Origin: Desulfuromonadaceae bacterium
GTDB taxonomy: Bacteria; Desulfobacterota; Desulfuromonadia; Geobacterales; Pseudopelobacteraceae
DNA length: 59,940 nt
Reading direction: 5' to 3'
Assembly: GCA_028687585.1 (NCBI GenBank)
Contig: JAQTZV010000034.1
Coordinates: 1 to 59,940, forward strand
Shown: piece by piece, positions 53,516 to 59,940 of the stretch
Layout: the number at the start of each line of letters is the position of its first letter
How positions within the stretch are numbered: position 1 is the first letter of the stretch
The notes under the pieces: model-generated
Databases searched by the model: none
The model's input: the letters and a program-made list of their open reading frames with translations, nothing else
Told to the model about the DNA's origin: nothing
Program-made: the position numbers and the translations under genes

Positions 53516-53833
53516 ATGAACTGCCCATTTCCGGAAGAAGTAAAAACAACTGTGATTTCATATCTGCGCCGTTCAGGCCAGGCCGTTGTCATTTCGGATG
53601 GTTCATTCGTCCTCGTGAAAGGAACACCGAATGTAAACGTCATTGGGCAGGCATGTGCTGACGGTGCAGTGTCGTTGACCGAGGACGGTTCAATTCAGGT
53701 ATGTGGAACAAGGATCATGCAGGAGATTGATACCATGAAGTTACGCAGAAGGGTTGAGGATCATCTGCGAAAATCGGCATCAAAACAGGACATCATTCGC
53801 ATAGCAGCATGTCTTGGTATCACATTGAAGTAA
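53516..53833 (+). CDS. Small protein of unknown function downstream of oriV
   Basis: 105 residues from ATG 53516, which has AAGGA just upstream; ATG 53504 in the same frame is the alternative. N-terminal alpha/beta part (VKTTVISYLRRSGQAVVISDGSFVLVKG) and a basic helical C terminus. No family recognised; it may take part in copy control given its place beside the origin. Confidence 0.5.
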   Translation: MNCPFPEEVKTTVISYLRRSGQAVVISDGSFVLVKGTPNVNVIGQACADGAVSLTEDGSIQVCGTRIMQEIDTMKLRRRVEDHLRKSASKQDIIRIAACLGITLK

Positions 53834-53879
53834 CTGCTGATTCCTTCTCCCCTTGAAAAATCATACCAAAGGGCAGTGT

Positions 53880-54009
53880 AGCGTCTGGCTTCGGCACATA
53901 GCTGTTTCTGGACGCTGAATCGAATATTCATTCTGGCACGGCCAGGCTCACAGCGTTGAGTACTGGCAAAGCCGGTCATCGGAGCACGACTCTGTGGCCG
54001 GTTTTTTTT
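53880..54009 (+). ncRNA. Candidate structured RNA ending in a terminator
   Basis: Three stem-loops in series: AGCGTC/GACGCT (53880-53916), GCCAG plus CTCA/TGAG plus CTGGC (53941-53967), and a terminator CCGGTCA/TGGCCGG (53972-54001) with a T8 run to 54009. No gene lies in 53834-54026. It is either a small RNA (for example copy-number or translational control) or a leader that attenuates the sigma-factor gene starting at 54027. Confidence 0.5.
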
Positions 54010-54026
54010 ATCTGGAGGGTTAATGT

Positions 54027-54587
54027 ATGGACTTTCTGCAAGCGGCGGCGTGGGTGAAGGATCATGAGTCAGTAATCAAGGGCTATATAGCCAAATATCG
54101 CTTTTTTTCGCCGTATGAAGAACGCGACTACATGCAAGAAGCACGTATGGCGGCAATGGTTGCAGTTATGCGCTGCGAGCAGAAGGACCTCCCGTTTGTG
54201 CCAACATTCTGGAAGGTCTTCCGCAACCAGATAAGTGTCATTACTCCTTCACCAGAAATACACACCCATGGATCAAACTCGATTCCCTCACATCTCTGCA
54301 GTGACGATCTCACATTGATTTCAGGCATGCGTGCAAAGAGCAAATCAAAGCAGCCGGACACAGAGGCTATTTACAACTCTATCTGCCACCACCTCACCGA
54401 AAAGGAACGGCAAGTCCTCTTTCTGTCTCTGGGAATCGGCATGGAAGGGAGCCTATCAAACTACGAGATTGCCGAGCGGCTCGGGTGCGTTGTCTCAAAT
54501 GTTCGTGACATCATCAAAAGAGCACTGGAGCGGATAAAGACTCATGTAGGCAACGGTACCATTGATCCCAAACGTTTTGTCTGCTGA
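54027..54587 (+). CDS. Sigma-70-like RNA polymerase sigma factor of the element
   Basis: 186 residues; GGAGGG 8 nt before ATG 54027. Residues about 15-65 resemble region 2 (IAKYRFFSPYEERDYMQEARMAAMVAVMR..FWKVFRNQI), and residues about 120-175 region 4 with a helix-turn-helix (LTEKERQVLFLSLGIG..SNYEIAERLGCVVSNVRDIIKRALERI). Region 1 and 3 are missing, as in small alternative factors. It could direct transcription from the shared TATAGAT-type promoters, which lack a normal -35; this is inference. Confidence 0.75.
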   Translation: MDFLQAAAWVKDHESVIKGYIAKYRFFSPYEERDYMQEARMAAMVAVMRCEQKDLPFVPTFWKVFRNQISVITPSPEIHTHGSNSIPSHLCSDDLTLISGMRAKSKSKQPDTEAIYNSICHHLTEKERQVLFLSLGIGMEGSLSNYEIAERLGCVVSNVRDIIKRALERIKTHVGNGTIDPKRFVC

Positions 54588-54625
54588 CAAGGTAGTAATC
54601 GATCATATAGCACAGGAGGTCACAA

Positions 54626-55126
54626 ATGAATGTAGAGGAAGCAGCAGCAAAATTTCACCCGGTATCATTGAAAGCGCTGAAACGGATGGTTGATGAAAGT
54701 CTGATATCTGAACCGTTGAATGAGTCGGATCAGTATGCCTTGTCCGTACTTTCTCGTTTATGGTCAGACGAATGGTATGTGGCCCAGATGAACATAACGT
54801 TCAGGCCTGACAAGAGAGCGCTCATGCTGGCCTTTCCGAATTTTGGCAAAGTGGAACGATACATTCTCTGCTCCTATCTCCCTGGCAAATATAAAAAGAA
54901 AGCAAGGGTATCAGTCCACGAGATTTCAAAGAATCTGCGGGAGTATTTTAAAATCGATTATCCGGATTTCAAGATCAGACGTGTCCGCCAAATTGCTTAC
55001 AACATGCTGAGAAGCTCGCGGGGAGAAGTCAGAAAACAGTACCTGGGGCTGTCGGTTCTTGAACGGGAAACATTCAATTTGCTTTCAGAGAAATCTGTCA
55101 AAAAATCCAAATACAAACTTTTCTAA
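54626..55126 (+). CDS. Basic protein of unknown function in the maintenance region
   Basis: 166 residues, Lys/Arg-rich; ATG 54626 follows AGGAGG. Helical throughout, with LPGKYKKKARVSVHEISKNL and a conserved-looking RRVRQIAYNMLRSSRGE. It might be a DNA-binding regulator (FlhC-like position next to a sigma factor), but I recognise no family. Confidence 0.55.
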   Translation: MNVEEAAAKFHPVSLKALKRMVDESLISEPLNESDQYALSVLSRLWSDEWYVAQMNITFRPDKRALMLAFPNFGKVERYILCSYLPGKYKKKARVSVHEISKNLREYFKIDYPDFKIRRVRQIAYNMLRSSRGEVRKQYLGLSVLERETFNLLSEKSVKKSKYKLF

Positions 55127-55171
55127 GGAAAGTCTTTGTAGAAAAGTTTGTTTTACATCAAGGAGAGAACA

Positions 55172-55792
55172 ATGAAGATTGAAGATCTGGAAGAGAGACT
55201 CAACAAGCGGATCATTGAGGCGTATGCAAAAGGATTCAGTGTAGTGGAGATAACCAGGGCTCTCCGGAAAACCAGTGTCGAATTCGTTCACAGCCTGCTG
55301 CGTGATACCGGACATATTCCAGTCATGGAAAGAAGCGAATATCGCCGTCACTACGATATCGACCCCAGACTGACAAAGGCATTTCGGGCAAAGGGATTTT
55401 CATTTGGCCGATGGTGTCTTGGCTGGAGGTTCGATCCTGCGGCAGTAACGGCTGAGTTGAAATCTGCTCCTGAAAAAGAGAATGAAAGCGCAGCTCATTC
55501 GGCACTGAAACGAGACTTTCCAGATATATTCCACAGCATGTATGACGGCAAAAAAATCCAAAAAGAGAAAAAGAAACGACTCCGCTCTCATCCGGATTCA
55601 TTGAGAATTGACTGGAATGTCGAACGTAAAATGTTTATTGCCTCCGTTACTGAATTTCCGGACATTGAAGCAGATGGAAAAGACTGGGATGATGCCTTTT
55701 GCGCTTTGAAGTCAGCGTACAGGTTGCATGAGTACATCTTGAGGTTGGACCGTCTCGTCGAAAATCAGGTGACAGACGGAATGGCTCTTTGA
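55172..55792 (+). CDS. Helix-turn-helix plus HicB-like domain protein
   Basis: 206 residues from ATG 55172 (AGGAG before it); an upstream Met at 55148 lacks a binding site. Residues about 10-45 (RIIEAYAKGFSVVEITRALRKTSVEFVHSLL) look like a helix-turn-helix. The last 75 residues (LRIDWNVERKMFIASVTEFPDIEADGKDWDDAFCALKSA) match the HicB-type partial RNase-H fold of antitoxins. No HicA toxin is beside it, so it may serve as a regulator. A GC hairpin (GGTGGC/GCCACC, 55795-55812) follows the stop. Confidence 0.55.
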   Translation: MKIEDLEERLNKRIIEAYAKGFSVVEITRALRKTSVEFVHSLLRDTGHIPVMERSEYRRHYDIDPRLTKAFRAKGFSFGRWCLGWRFDPAAVTAELKSAPEKENESAAHSALKRDFPDIFHSMYDGKKIQKEKKKRLRSHPDSLRIDWNVERKMFIASVTEFPDIEADGKDWDDAFCALKSAYRLHEYILRLDRLVENQVTDGMAL

Positions 55793-55918
55793 TGGTGGCA
55801 TTTTAGCCACCTTCAATGATTTGGCTCTTATTCGACTACCTATTAGCATCCATAGATGCGTCTTTATGGGAAAGTGGCCAATAAGCAGCCATTTTCGGCA
55901 CCATATTCGCCACCGCAA

Positions 55919-55936
55919 CCTGCCCCCTCTATAGAT
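55919..55936 (+). promoter_or_regulatory. Shared promoter/operator motif, copy C (parM operon)
   Basis: CCTGCCCCCTCTATAGAT, one C-to-T change from copies A and B, placed 49 nt before the ParM start. The preceding A/C of the context (RCAACCTG or TTACCTG) also resembles copy B. Confidence 0.7.
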
Positions 55937-55985
55937 ATTTTAGTATGGAGACATGATTGTCTCACATTACTTTCTGGGGGTGGAT

Positions 55986-56873
55986 ATGAATGTGCTGGTG
56001 TGTGATCTCGGGTTCTCTTCGGCCAAATGGATCTATGGAGAGCGTAAGGGGAGGATTATCTCCGCGTTCAGTTACAACGGAGACAATTTGCTGGTCGGGG
56101 AGGATTCCCTGATGTCTTCCGGCTCTTCCTATCTCAAAACGATGGAAGAGCTGATTCGCTACTATCCGGTTTTTGTAGAACAGTGCCAAAAGCAGGCTGA
56201 TACTGAAGGAGACATCCTCCTTGCAGTCGGGTTGCCGTACTCCTATTGGCTGGAACAGCACAAGCCGGGGGGAGCGGTTCCCGCATTGTCAAAATCACTG
56301 ACTGGTGGTTCAATCAAGAACGTTGCCGTATTCCCACAGGGACTGGGAGGAGTGAGGGACTATCTTGACGGCCTGCCGGAACGGCCATCCGGGAATGTGC
56401 TCGGCATTGACATTGGCTTCAACACCATCATCTTCACCTTATTTTCACCACAGCGGAAGCAGATCATTCATGGCAAGACCCTCAACAAGCGTGGCGTACA
56501 CCAGATGGCGACCAGCTTCCTCCTTCCTCGCATCAAAGACCTCGCACCTTCAGGTACTTTCACGCCGGTAGAAATTGCTTTCCTGATTGAAAAGGGATAC
56601 CTGCAATACGGCTTTGAACGCCACGATGTTACCCGGGAGATCCAGGAAGCCGGCGTTGCGTATATTGAACACATAATACGTGATATTCAGGGGGAGTTGC
56701 AGGCGCATGTCGGCATGCATGCAGATTTTGATCAGGTACTGCTGTTTGGCGGAGGAGCTGCTTTCCTGAAAAATGAGCTGCCGGCAAAAAATATCAAAGT
56801 TGTCGTGCTCCCGGAACCTGAATACGCCAATGCCAGAGGTTTTCAGACACTCGCCTCTGGTAAGGGGGTGTAA
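55986..56873 (+). CDS. parM: Actin-like plasmid segregation protein (ParM/Alp family)
   Basis: 295 residues from ATG 55986, chosen because GGGGGTGG precedes it and the product then begins MNVLVCDLGF, as in the family. Phosphate-1 loop DLGFSSAKW (7-15), phosphate-2 GIDIGFNT (about 139-146), adenosine motif LLFGGGAAFL (about 252-261). Forms dynamic filaments that push plasmid copies apart. The following gene, 1 nt beyond, encodes the probable ParR adaptor. Confidence 0.85.
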   Translation: MNVLVCDLGFSSAKWIYGERKGRIISAFSYNGDNLLVGEDSLMSSGSSYLKTMEELIRYYPVFVEQCQKQADTEGDILLAVGLPYSYWLEQHKPGGAVPALSKSLTGGSIKNVAVFPQGLGGVRDYLDGLPERPSGNVLGIDIGFNTIIFTLFSPQRKQIIHGKTLNKRGVHQMATSFLLPRIKDLAPSGTFTPVEIAFLIEKGYLQYGFERHDVTREIQEAGVAYIEHIIRDIQGELQAHVGMHADFDQVLLFGGGAAFLKNELPAKNIKVVVLPEPEYANARGFQTLASGKGV

Positions 56874-56874
56874 T

Positions 56875-57186
56875 GTGCCCCAATACTCCATTAAGCTTTG
56901 CACCTATGATCCAACGATCATTGATGCATTTGAGCGCTTACGGAAAAACAGAAAACAGGCGGCTTTCACACATGAAGCGTTGAAGTATTTTTTTTCAACT
57001 GAAAAGGGGGGACAGGTGCTTCTGCTTATGGAGGGGAATACTTCAAGCCAACCAATTACAGCAGTCTCATTGTCAACTGAAAGTCCTTATCTCGAAAAGC
57101 CGACAGATAAAATAGTCGCCAATAGCAATTCTGTATATGTACAGCAAAGTGATAGCAGCACTGTATTGGACTGCATCATGAAGTAA
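56875..57186 (+). CDS. ParR-like partition adaptor (probable)
   Basis: 103 residues from GTG 56875, which follows GGGGGTG and lies directly after the parM stop. The N-terminal 50 residues (SIKLCTYDPTIIDAFERLRKNRKQAAFTHEALKYFF) suit a ribbon-helix-helix DNA-binding domain with a following helix; the rest is polar and disordered. Position behind parM and size suggest the centromere-binding partner. Confidence 0.6.
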   Translation: MPQYSIKLCTYDPTIIDAFERLRKNRKQAAFTHEALKYFFSTEKGGQVLLLMEGNTSSQPITAVSLSTESPYLEKPTDKIVANSNSVYVQQSDSSTVLDCIMK

Positions 57187-57204
57187 ATTGTCCGATAAAC
57201 CATG

Positions 57205-57260
57205 TAACGATAATTATATTTGACAACATACCAGCTTTGTGTAAATAATAATTACCGTTA
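57205..57260 (+). promoter_or_regulatory. hipBA promoter with flanking operator half-sites
   Basis: TTGACA (57220-57225), 16 nt, TAAATA (57242-57247) form a sigma-70-type promoter. It is bracketed by the inverted repeat TAACGATAATTAT (57205-57217) and ATAATTACCGTTA (57248-57260), 12 of 13 bases matching. HipB bound to both would cover the promoter; the right half-site overlaps the start codon. Confidence 0.7.
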
Positions 57261-57592
57261 TGAACAAAAGAACCGTTACAATCTATCCATCCTCAGCGAA
57301 AGAACTGGAAGCTCTGGGGCAGCGACTCAAGGATGCTCGGCTTCGTCGACGCTTTTCCATGGAGACGGTCTGTGCCAGGGCTGACATTTCACGTCCGACG
57401 CTCTACAAAGTTGAGAACGGTGACCCTTCCGTTGCCATCGGAAGCTATCTTCAGGTTTTGCGTGTTCTGGGGATGGTTGATGATCTGTCACTGATCGCCA
57501 AAGAGGATGTTCTGGGGCGCCGCCTGCAGGACGAATCTTTGCCGCAGCGAAAACGGGCTCCACGTAAAAAAGCACCCGCAGGAGATACATGA
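57260..57592 (+). CDS. hipB: HipB antitoxin/repressor
   Basis: 110 residues with an XRE-type helix-turn-helix (LGQRLKDARLRRRFSMETVCARADISRPTLYKVENGDPS, about 19-57) and a basic, Pro-rich tail. It pairs with hipA through a 4-nt overlap (ATGA, 57589-57592). Represses its own operon and neutralises HipA; on an element the pair stabilises inheritance. Confidence 0.85.
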   Translation: MNKRTVTIYPSSAKELEALGQRLKDARLRRRFSMETVCARADISRPTLYKVENGDPSVAIGSYLQVLRVLGMVDDLSLIAKEDVLGRRLQDESLPQRKRAPRKKAPAGDT

Positions 57593-58839
57593 TGGCTAAA
57601 GCAAAGGGTGAGCATATATGGGTCTGGCTTGATGACCCTGCATTTGGCCCACTGCAGCATATAGGCATTCTGTCCCGGGGGGATCGAGGCAGCGTGCGCT
57701 TCGCCTACGAGCCGACCTGGCTCAAACATGCCCATGCTTTCCCCCTTGATCCGGAGTTGGATTTGACTTCCGGTGAATTCTTCCCGGGCAATTCGAATTT
57801 TGGAGTGTTCATGGATTCGTGCCCCGACCGCTGGGGACAGATTCTTATGAAACGCCGTGAGGCCGTCGAAGCCAGAGAGGAAGGTCGTACGCCAAGAACT
57901 CTGGGACCGTGGGAATTCTTGCTCGGGGTCCAGGATTGCACCCGGATGGGGGCTTTACGTTTCAGTCGGCCTGACGAACAAAATTTTCTGGCAGATGAGG
58001 CTCGATCAGCACCACCGGTTGCCCGCATTGCCGAGTTGCAGGCAGTTGCCTTCGAGTTGACGAGAAAGAAACAGGATGATCCAGGCAAGATCAAGGAGTG
58101 GCTGAAAGTCCTGGTTGCACCGGGGTCATCGCTTGGCGGAGCCCGGCCCAAGGCAAATCTACTCGATGGCGACGGCAGTCTCTGGATTGCCAAGTTCCCT
58201 TCAGCCGATGATGACTACGATGTTGCCGTATGGGAAATGCTCCTTCAAGACTTGGCACGGCAATGCGGCATTACGGTGCCTGCATCCCGACTCATGCAGA
58301 TAGGCAGCGGATATCATACCTTTCTGGTGAAAAGATTTGATCGTGTCGGTGACAAGCGGCGTTTTTTTGCATCAGCCATGACAATGCTTGGACATGTAGA
58401 TACCGATGATGCCAGTTACCTGGAGTTGGCGGAATTCATCGCCACCTACGGCGAGGCAGATCTTATTACCCGTGATCTTGAAGAGTTGTTCACCAGGGTT
58501 GTGTTCAATGTTGCAACCGCCAATCGTGATGATCATTTGCGAAATCACGGCTTCATGCGCTCCCCTGCCGGCTGGACTCTGTCGCCGGCTTTCGACATGA
58601 ATCCCTCGTTCAAGAAAGAGGAACACGCCCTATCGCTTGACCCTTATAACCGTCAACCTGATCTGGAAATCGTTCTTTCGACAGCGGAGTATTACCGACT
58701 AAACACCGATCACGCAAAAAAAATCATCACTGACGTGTGTAAGGTAGTGGGTGACTGGAAAAACCACGCCAGGAAACTTGGCCTGACCGCGCAGGAATGC
58801 TTAGAGGCTGAGCATTTATTTTGCAGCACTTATCCGTAA
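57589..58839 (+). CDS. hipA: HipA serine/threonine kinase toxin
   Basis: 416 residues. N-terminal HipA subdomain (GPLQHIGILSRGDRGSVRFAY), P-loop region APGSSLGGARPKA (177-189), catalytic loop NRDDHLRNHGF (about 311-321) and metal-binding AFDMNP (about 333-338), all intact. HipA kinases inhibit translation by phosphorylating targets such as glutamyl-tRNA synthetase in E. coli; this member's target is unknown. Confidence 0.9.
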   Translation: MMAKAKGEHIWVWLDDPAFGPLQHIGILSRGDRGSVRFAYEPTWLKHAHAFPLDPELDLTSGEFFPGNSNFGVFMDSCPDRWGQILMKRREAVEAREEGRTPRTLGPWEFLLGVQDCTRMGALRFSRPDEQNFLADEARSAPPVARIAELQAVAFELTRKKQDDPGKIKEWLKVLVAPGSSLGGARPKANLLDGDGSLWIAKFPSADDDYDVAVWEMLLQDLARQCGITVPASRLMQIGSGYHTFLVKRFDRVGDKRRFFASAMTMLGHVDTDDASYLELAEFIATYGEADLITRDLEELFTRVVFNVATANRDDHLRNHGFMRSPAGWTLSPAFDMNPSFKKEEHALSLDPYNRQPDLEIVLSTAEYYRLNTDHAKKIITDVCKVVGDWKNHARKLGLTAQECLEAEHLFCSTYP

Positions 58840-58925
58840 ATATTGATGTGACGAGAAGATGTTGCTTGAAGTCCGCGAATAAATAGCGATATAACCGTGC
58901 AATTCAAATTTCCGGAGGAGGTACT

Positions 58926-59228
58926 ATGACAAAGACTGAACTCGTAGCAAAAATTGCGGAAGATGCGGGCCTGACAAAGGCACAGGCCGAAAAGGCTCTC
59001 AACAGTTTCATAGCAGCGACCACGGCCACATTGAAAGCCGGAGACAAGGTAGCTCTTGTCGGCTTCGGGACGTTCAGTGCTGTAACCCGTGCAGCACGTA
59101 CAGGCAGAAACCCACAAACTGGTAAGGCTATCAAGATTGCGGCAAAAACCAATGGAAAATTCACCCCAGGTAAATCACTGAAAGATCTGAATGCAAAACC
59201 AGTAAAAGCAGCAGCCAAGAAAAAGTAG
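58926..59228 (+). CDS. HU-family DNA-binding protein
   Basis: 100 residues; begins MTKTELVAKIAEDAGLTKAQ, with the DNA arm TGRNPQTGKAIKI at about 60-72 and a Lys/Ala-rich tail extending past the normal 90 residues. CCGGAGGAG stands just before ATG 58926. A nucleoid protein carried by the element may silence or shape its DNA; IHF-alpha is at 11691. Confidence 0.9.
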   Translation: MTKTELVAKIAEDAGLTKAQAEKALNSFIAATTATLKAGDKVALVGFGTFSAVTRAARTGRNPQTGKAIKIAAKTNGKFTPGKSLKDLNAKPVKAAAKKK

Positions 59229-59265
59229 GTTTCCGACGAATCCATAACCAATGAATCGTAACGAT

Positions 59266-59308
59266 AGAAAACGGCCCGTCTCCAAATATTGGAAGCGGGC
59301 CGTTTTCT
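59266..59308 (+). terminator. Rho-independent terminator after the HU gene
   Basis: AGAAAACGGCCCG (59267-59279 region) pairs with CGGGCCGTTTTCT (59296-59308), a 12-13 bp stem with a 16-nt loop; flanking A and T runs make it bidirectional. Confidence 0.85.
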
Positions 59309-59309
59309 A

Positions 59310-59940
59310 TATTTGATTTCTTTTGGAGCGGGAAACGGGATTCTGATAAGGGCTTTTTAATGAACTGTTTTCACTCAATAGAATAAAAATGCAACAATAT
59401 AAAATAATTGAAACTGATTTCTTTGCGGAATCCGTCCAAATAAATACATCGATTTCAGTTTAAATCCTGCCCTACATGCGAAAGTTCTGCGAAAGAGAAT
59501 CATTTCAAGATGAAACTTTGTAGAATCTAAAGCGCAGCCAAATATTTAATGCAGCAAGCTATTTCAGTAATGAAGGTTTAAGATTCAATCTTATAATCGA
59601 ACGAACATTGGCATTGGCGGTGCGTTATACTAGGAGTCTGTCGGGCTTTCACTGCCTAACATGACTGGTTCTGTGTAACGTATATAACGACCTGATATTA
59701 TTGATATAAATGTTGTTTTTGATATGGTTGTCAGTTGTCAAGCAGAATAAAGTTTCCCGATCCGCTTTTGCAAGTGGCTATGCGTTTCATAAATTCCAAG
59801 GCGTATGCCGGGCCAGAACCTGTGTTGCGACGTTTGATTATTCTGATATACGCGGGTTGGATACCGGCAAGACTTGTCTTCATCGCGGAGCGGCCTCTGT
59901 CTAGGAGCGGGAGTTCGGTAACCTTATCCGCATAAAAACG
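59310..59940. other. Stretch without recognisable gene
   Basis: The sequence to about 59700 is AT-rich and has no convincing frame. The GC-richer end (59760-59940) has two overlapping open frames of about 65 codons, but neither has a binding site nor a product I recognise. Possibly a remnant of a larger gene or the border of the next module. Confidence 0.5.

Noticed and set aside
59710..59935. Two overlapping 65-codon frames at the right edge
   Set aside because: No start signals, no recognisable product, and mutually exclusive frames; left as uncharacterised sequence.
1..59940. tRNA or rRNA genes and element attachment sites
   Set aside because: No cloverleaf with a T-loop GTTCRA box in proper context and no integrase gene were seen, so no att site is claimed.

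Overview
The window reads as part of a self-transmissible element, a conjugative plasmid or a replicating ICE, from a Gram-negative bacterium. The gene styles (IHF, HU, an F-type transfer operon and a TrfA replicon together) make me favour a Geobacter-like desulfuromonad, but that host call is inference. Neither end of the element, no integrase, and no relaxase or coupling protein gene is visible, so the element continues outside the window.

Layout. (1) 1-3300: the 3' end of a group II intron followed by its 3' exon, then a run of small accessory genes (two Cys-rich or unknown proteins, a CHC2 zinc-finger protein, a RadC-like JAB protein). Three of them sit behind short leader hairpins of the same design but different stem sequence. 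(2) 3300-10870: an AT-rich five-gene operon (double SIS + HAD fusion, PRTase-like protein, P-loop ATPase, Rossmann-like unknown, PfkB kinase with zinc-knuckle cysteines). I know of no characterised system with this composition, and it is the best candidate here for a new conflict or defence system. (3) 10870-29500, almost all on the minus strand: a mosaic defence island built on a type I restriction-modification locus (hsdR, hsdM, truncated hsdS). Its gaps are filled with an ABC-3C system, a PD-(D/E)XK-like protein, membrane-anchored jelly-roll proteins, an AAA ATPase, IHF, a PhnA-like protein and broken AbiEii pieces. Duplicated gene ends (hsdR 3' end, abiEii 3' end) and four copies of an imperfect palindromic repeat mark the module borders.

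(4) 30165-51850, minus strand: an F-type conjugation operon in the order OmpA-like, DsbC-like, TraA pilin, TraL, TraE, TraK, TraB, TraV, TraC, a TraN-related protein, TraN, TraW, TraU, TrbC, TrbI, S26 peptidase, two membrane proteins, TraG, and a small protein. TraF (periplasmic) and TraH are not seen. (5) 51850-59230, plus strand: the maintenance region. It holds an AlpA-like regulator, TrfA and its iteron origin, a probable structured RNA, a sigma-70-like factor, two unknowns (one with a HicB-like fold), an actin-like ParM with a ParR-like partner, hipBA and HU.

How it fits together. An 18-base motif ending in a TATAGAT -10-like box lies upstream of the transfer operon, of the alpA/trfA operon and of the parM operon. 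This suggests that transfer, replication and segregation share one control, and the element-encoded sigma factor is an obvious candidate to read it. The left half is exchangeable cargo, and the right half is the conserved backbone.
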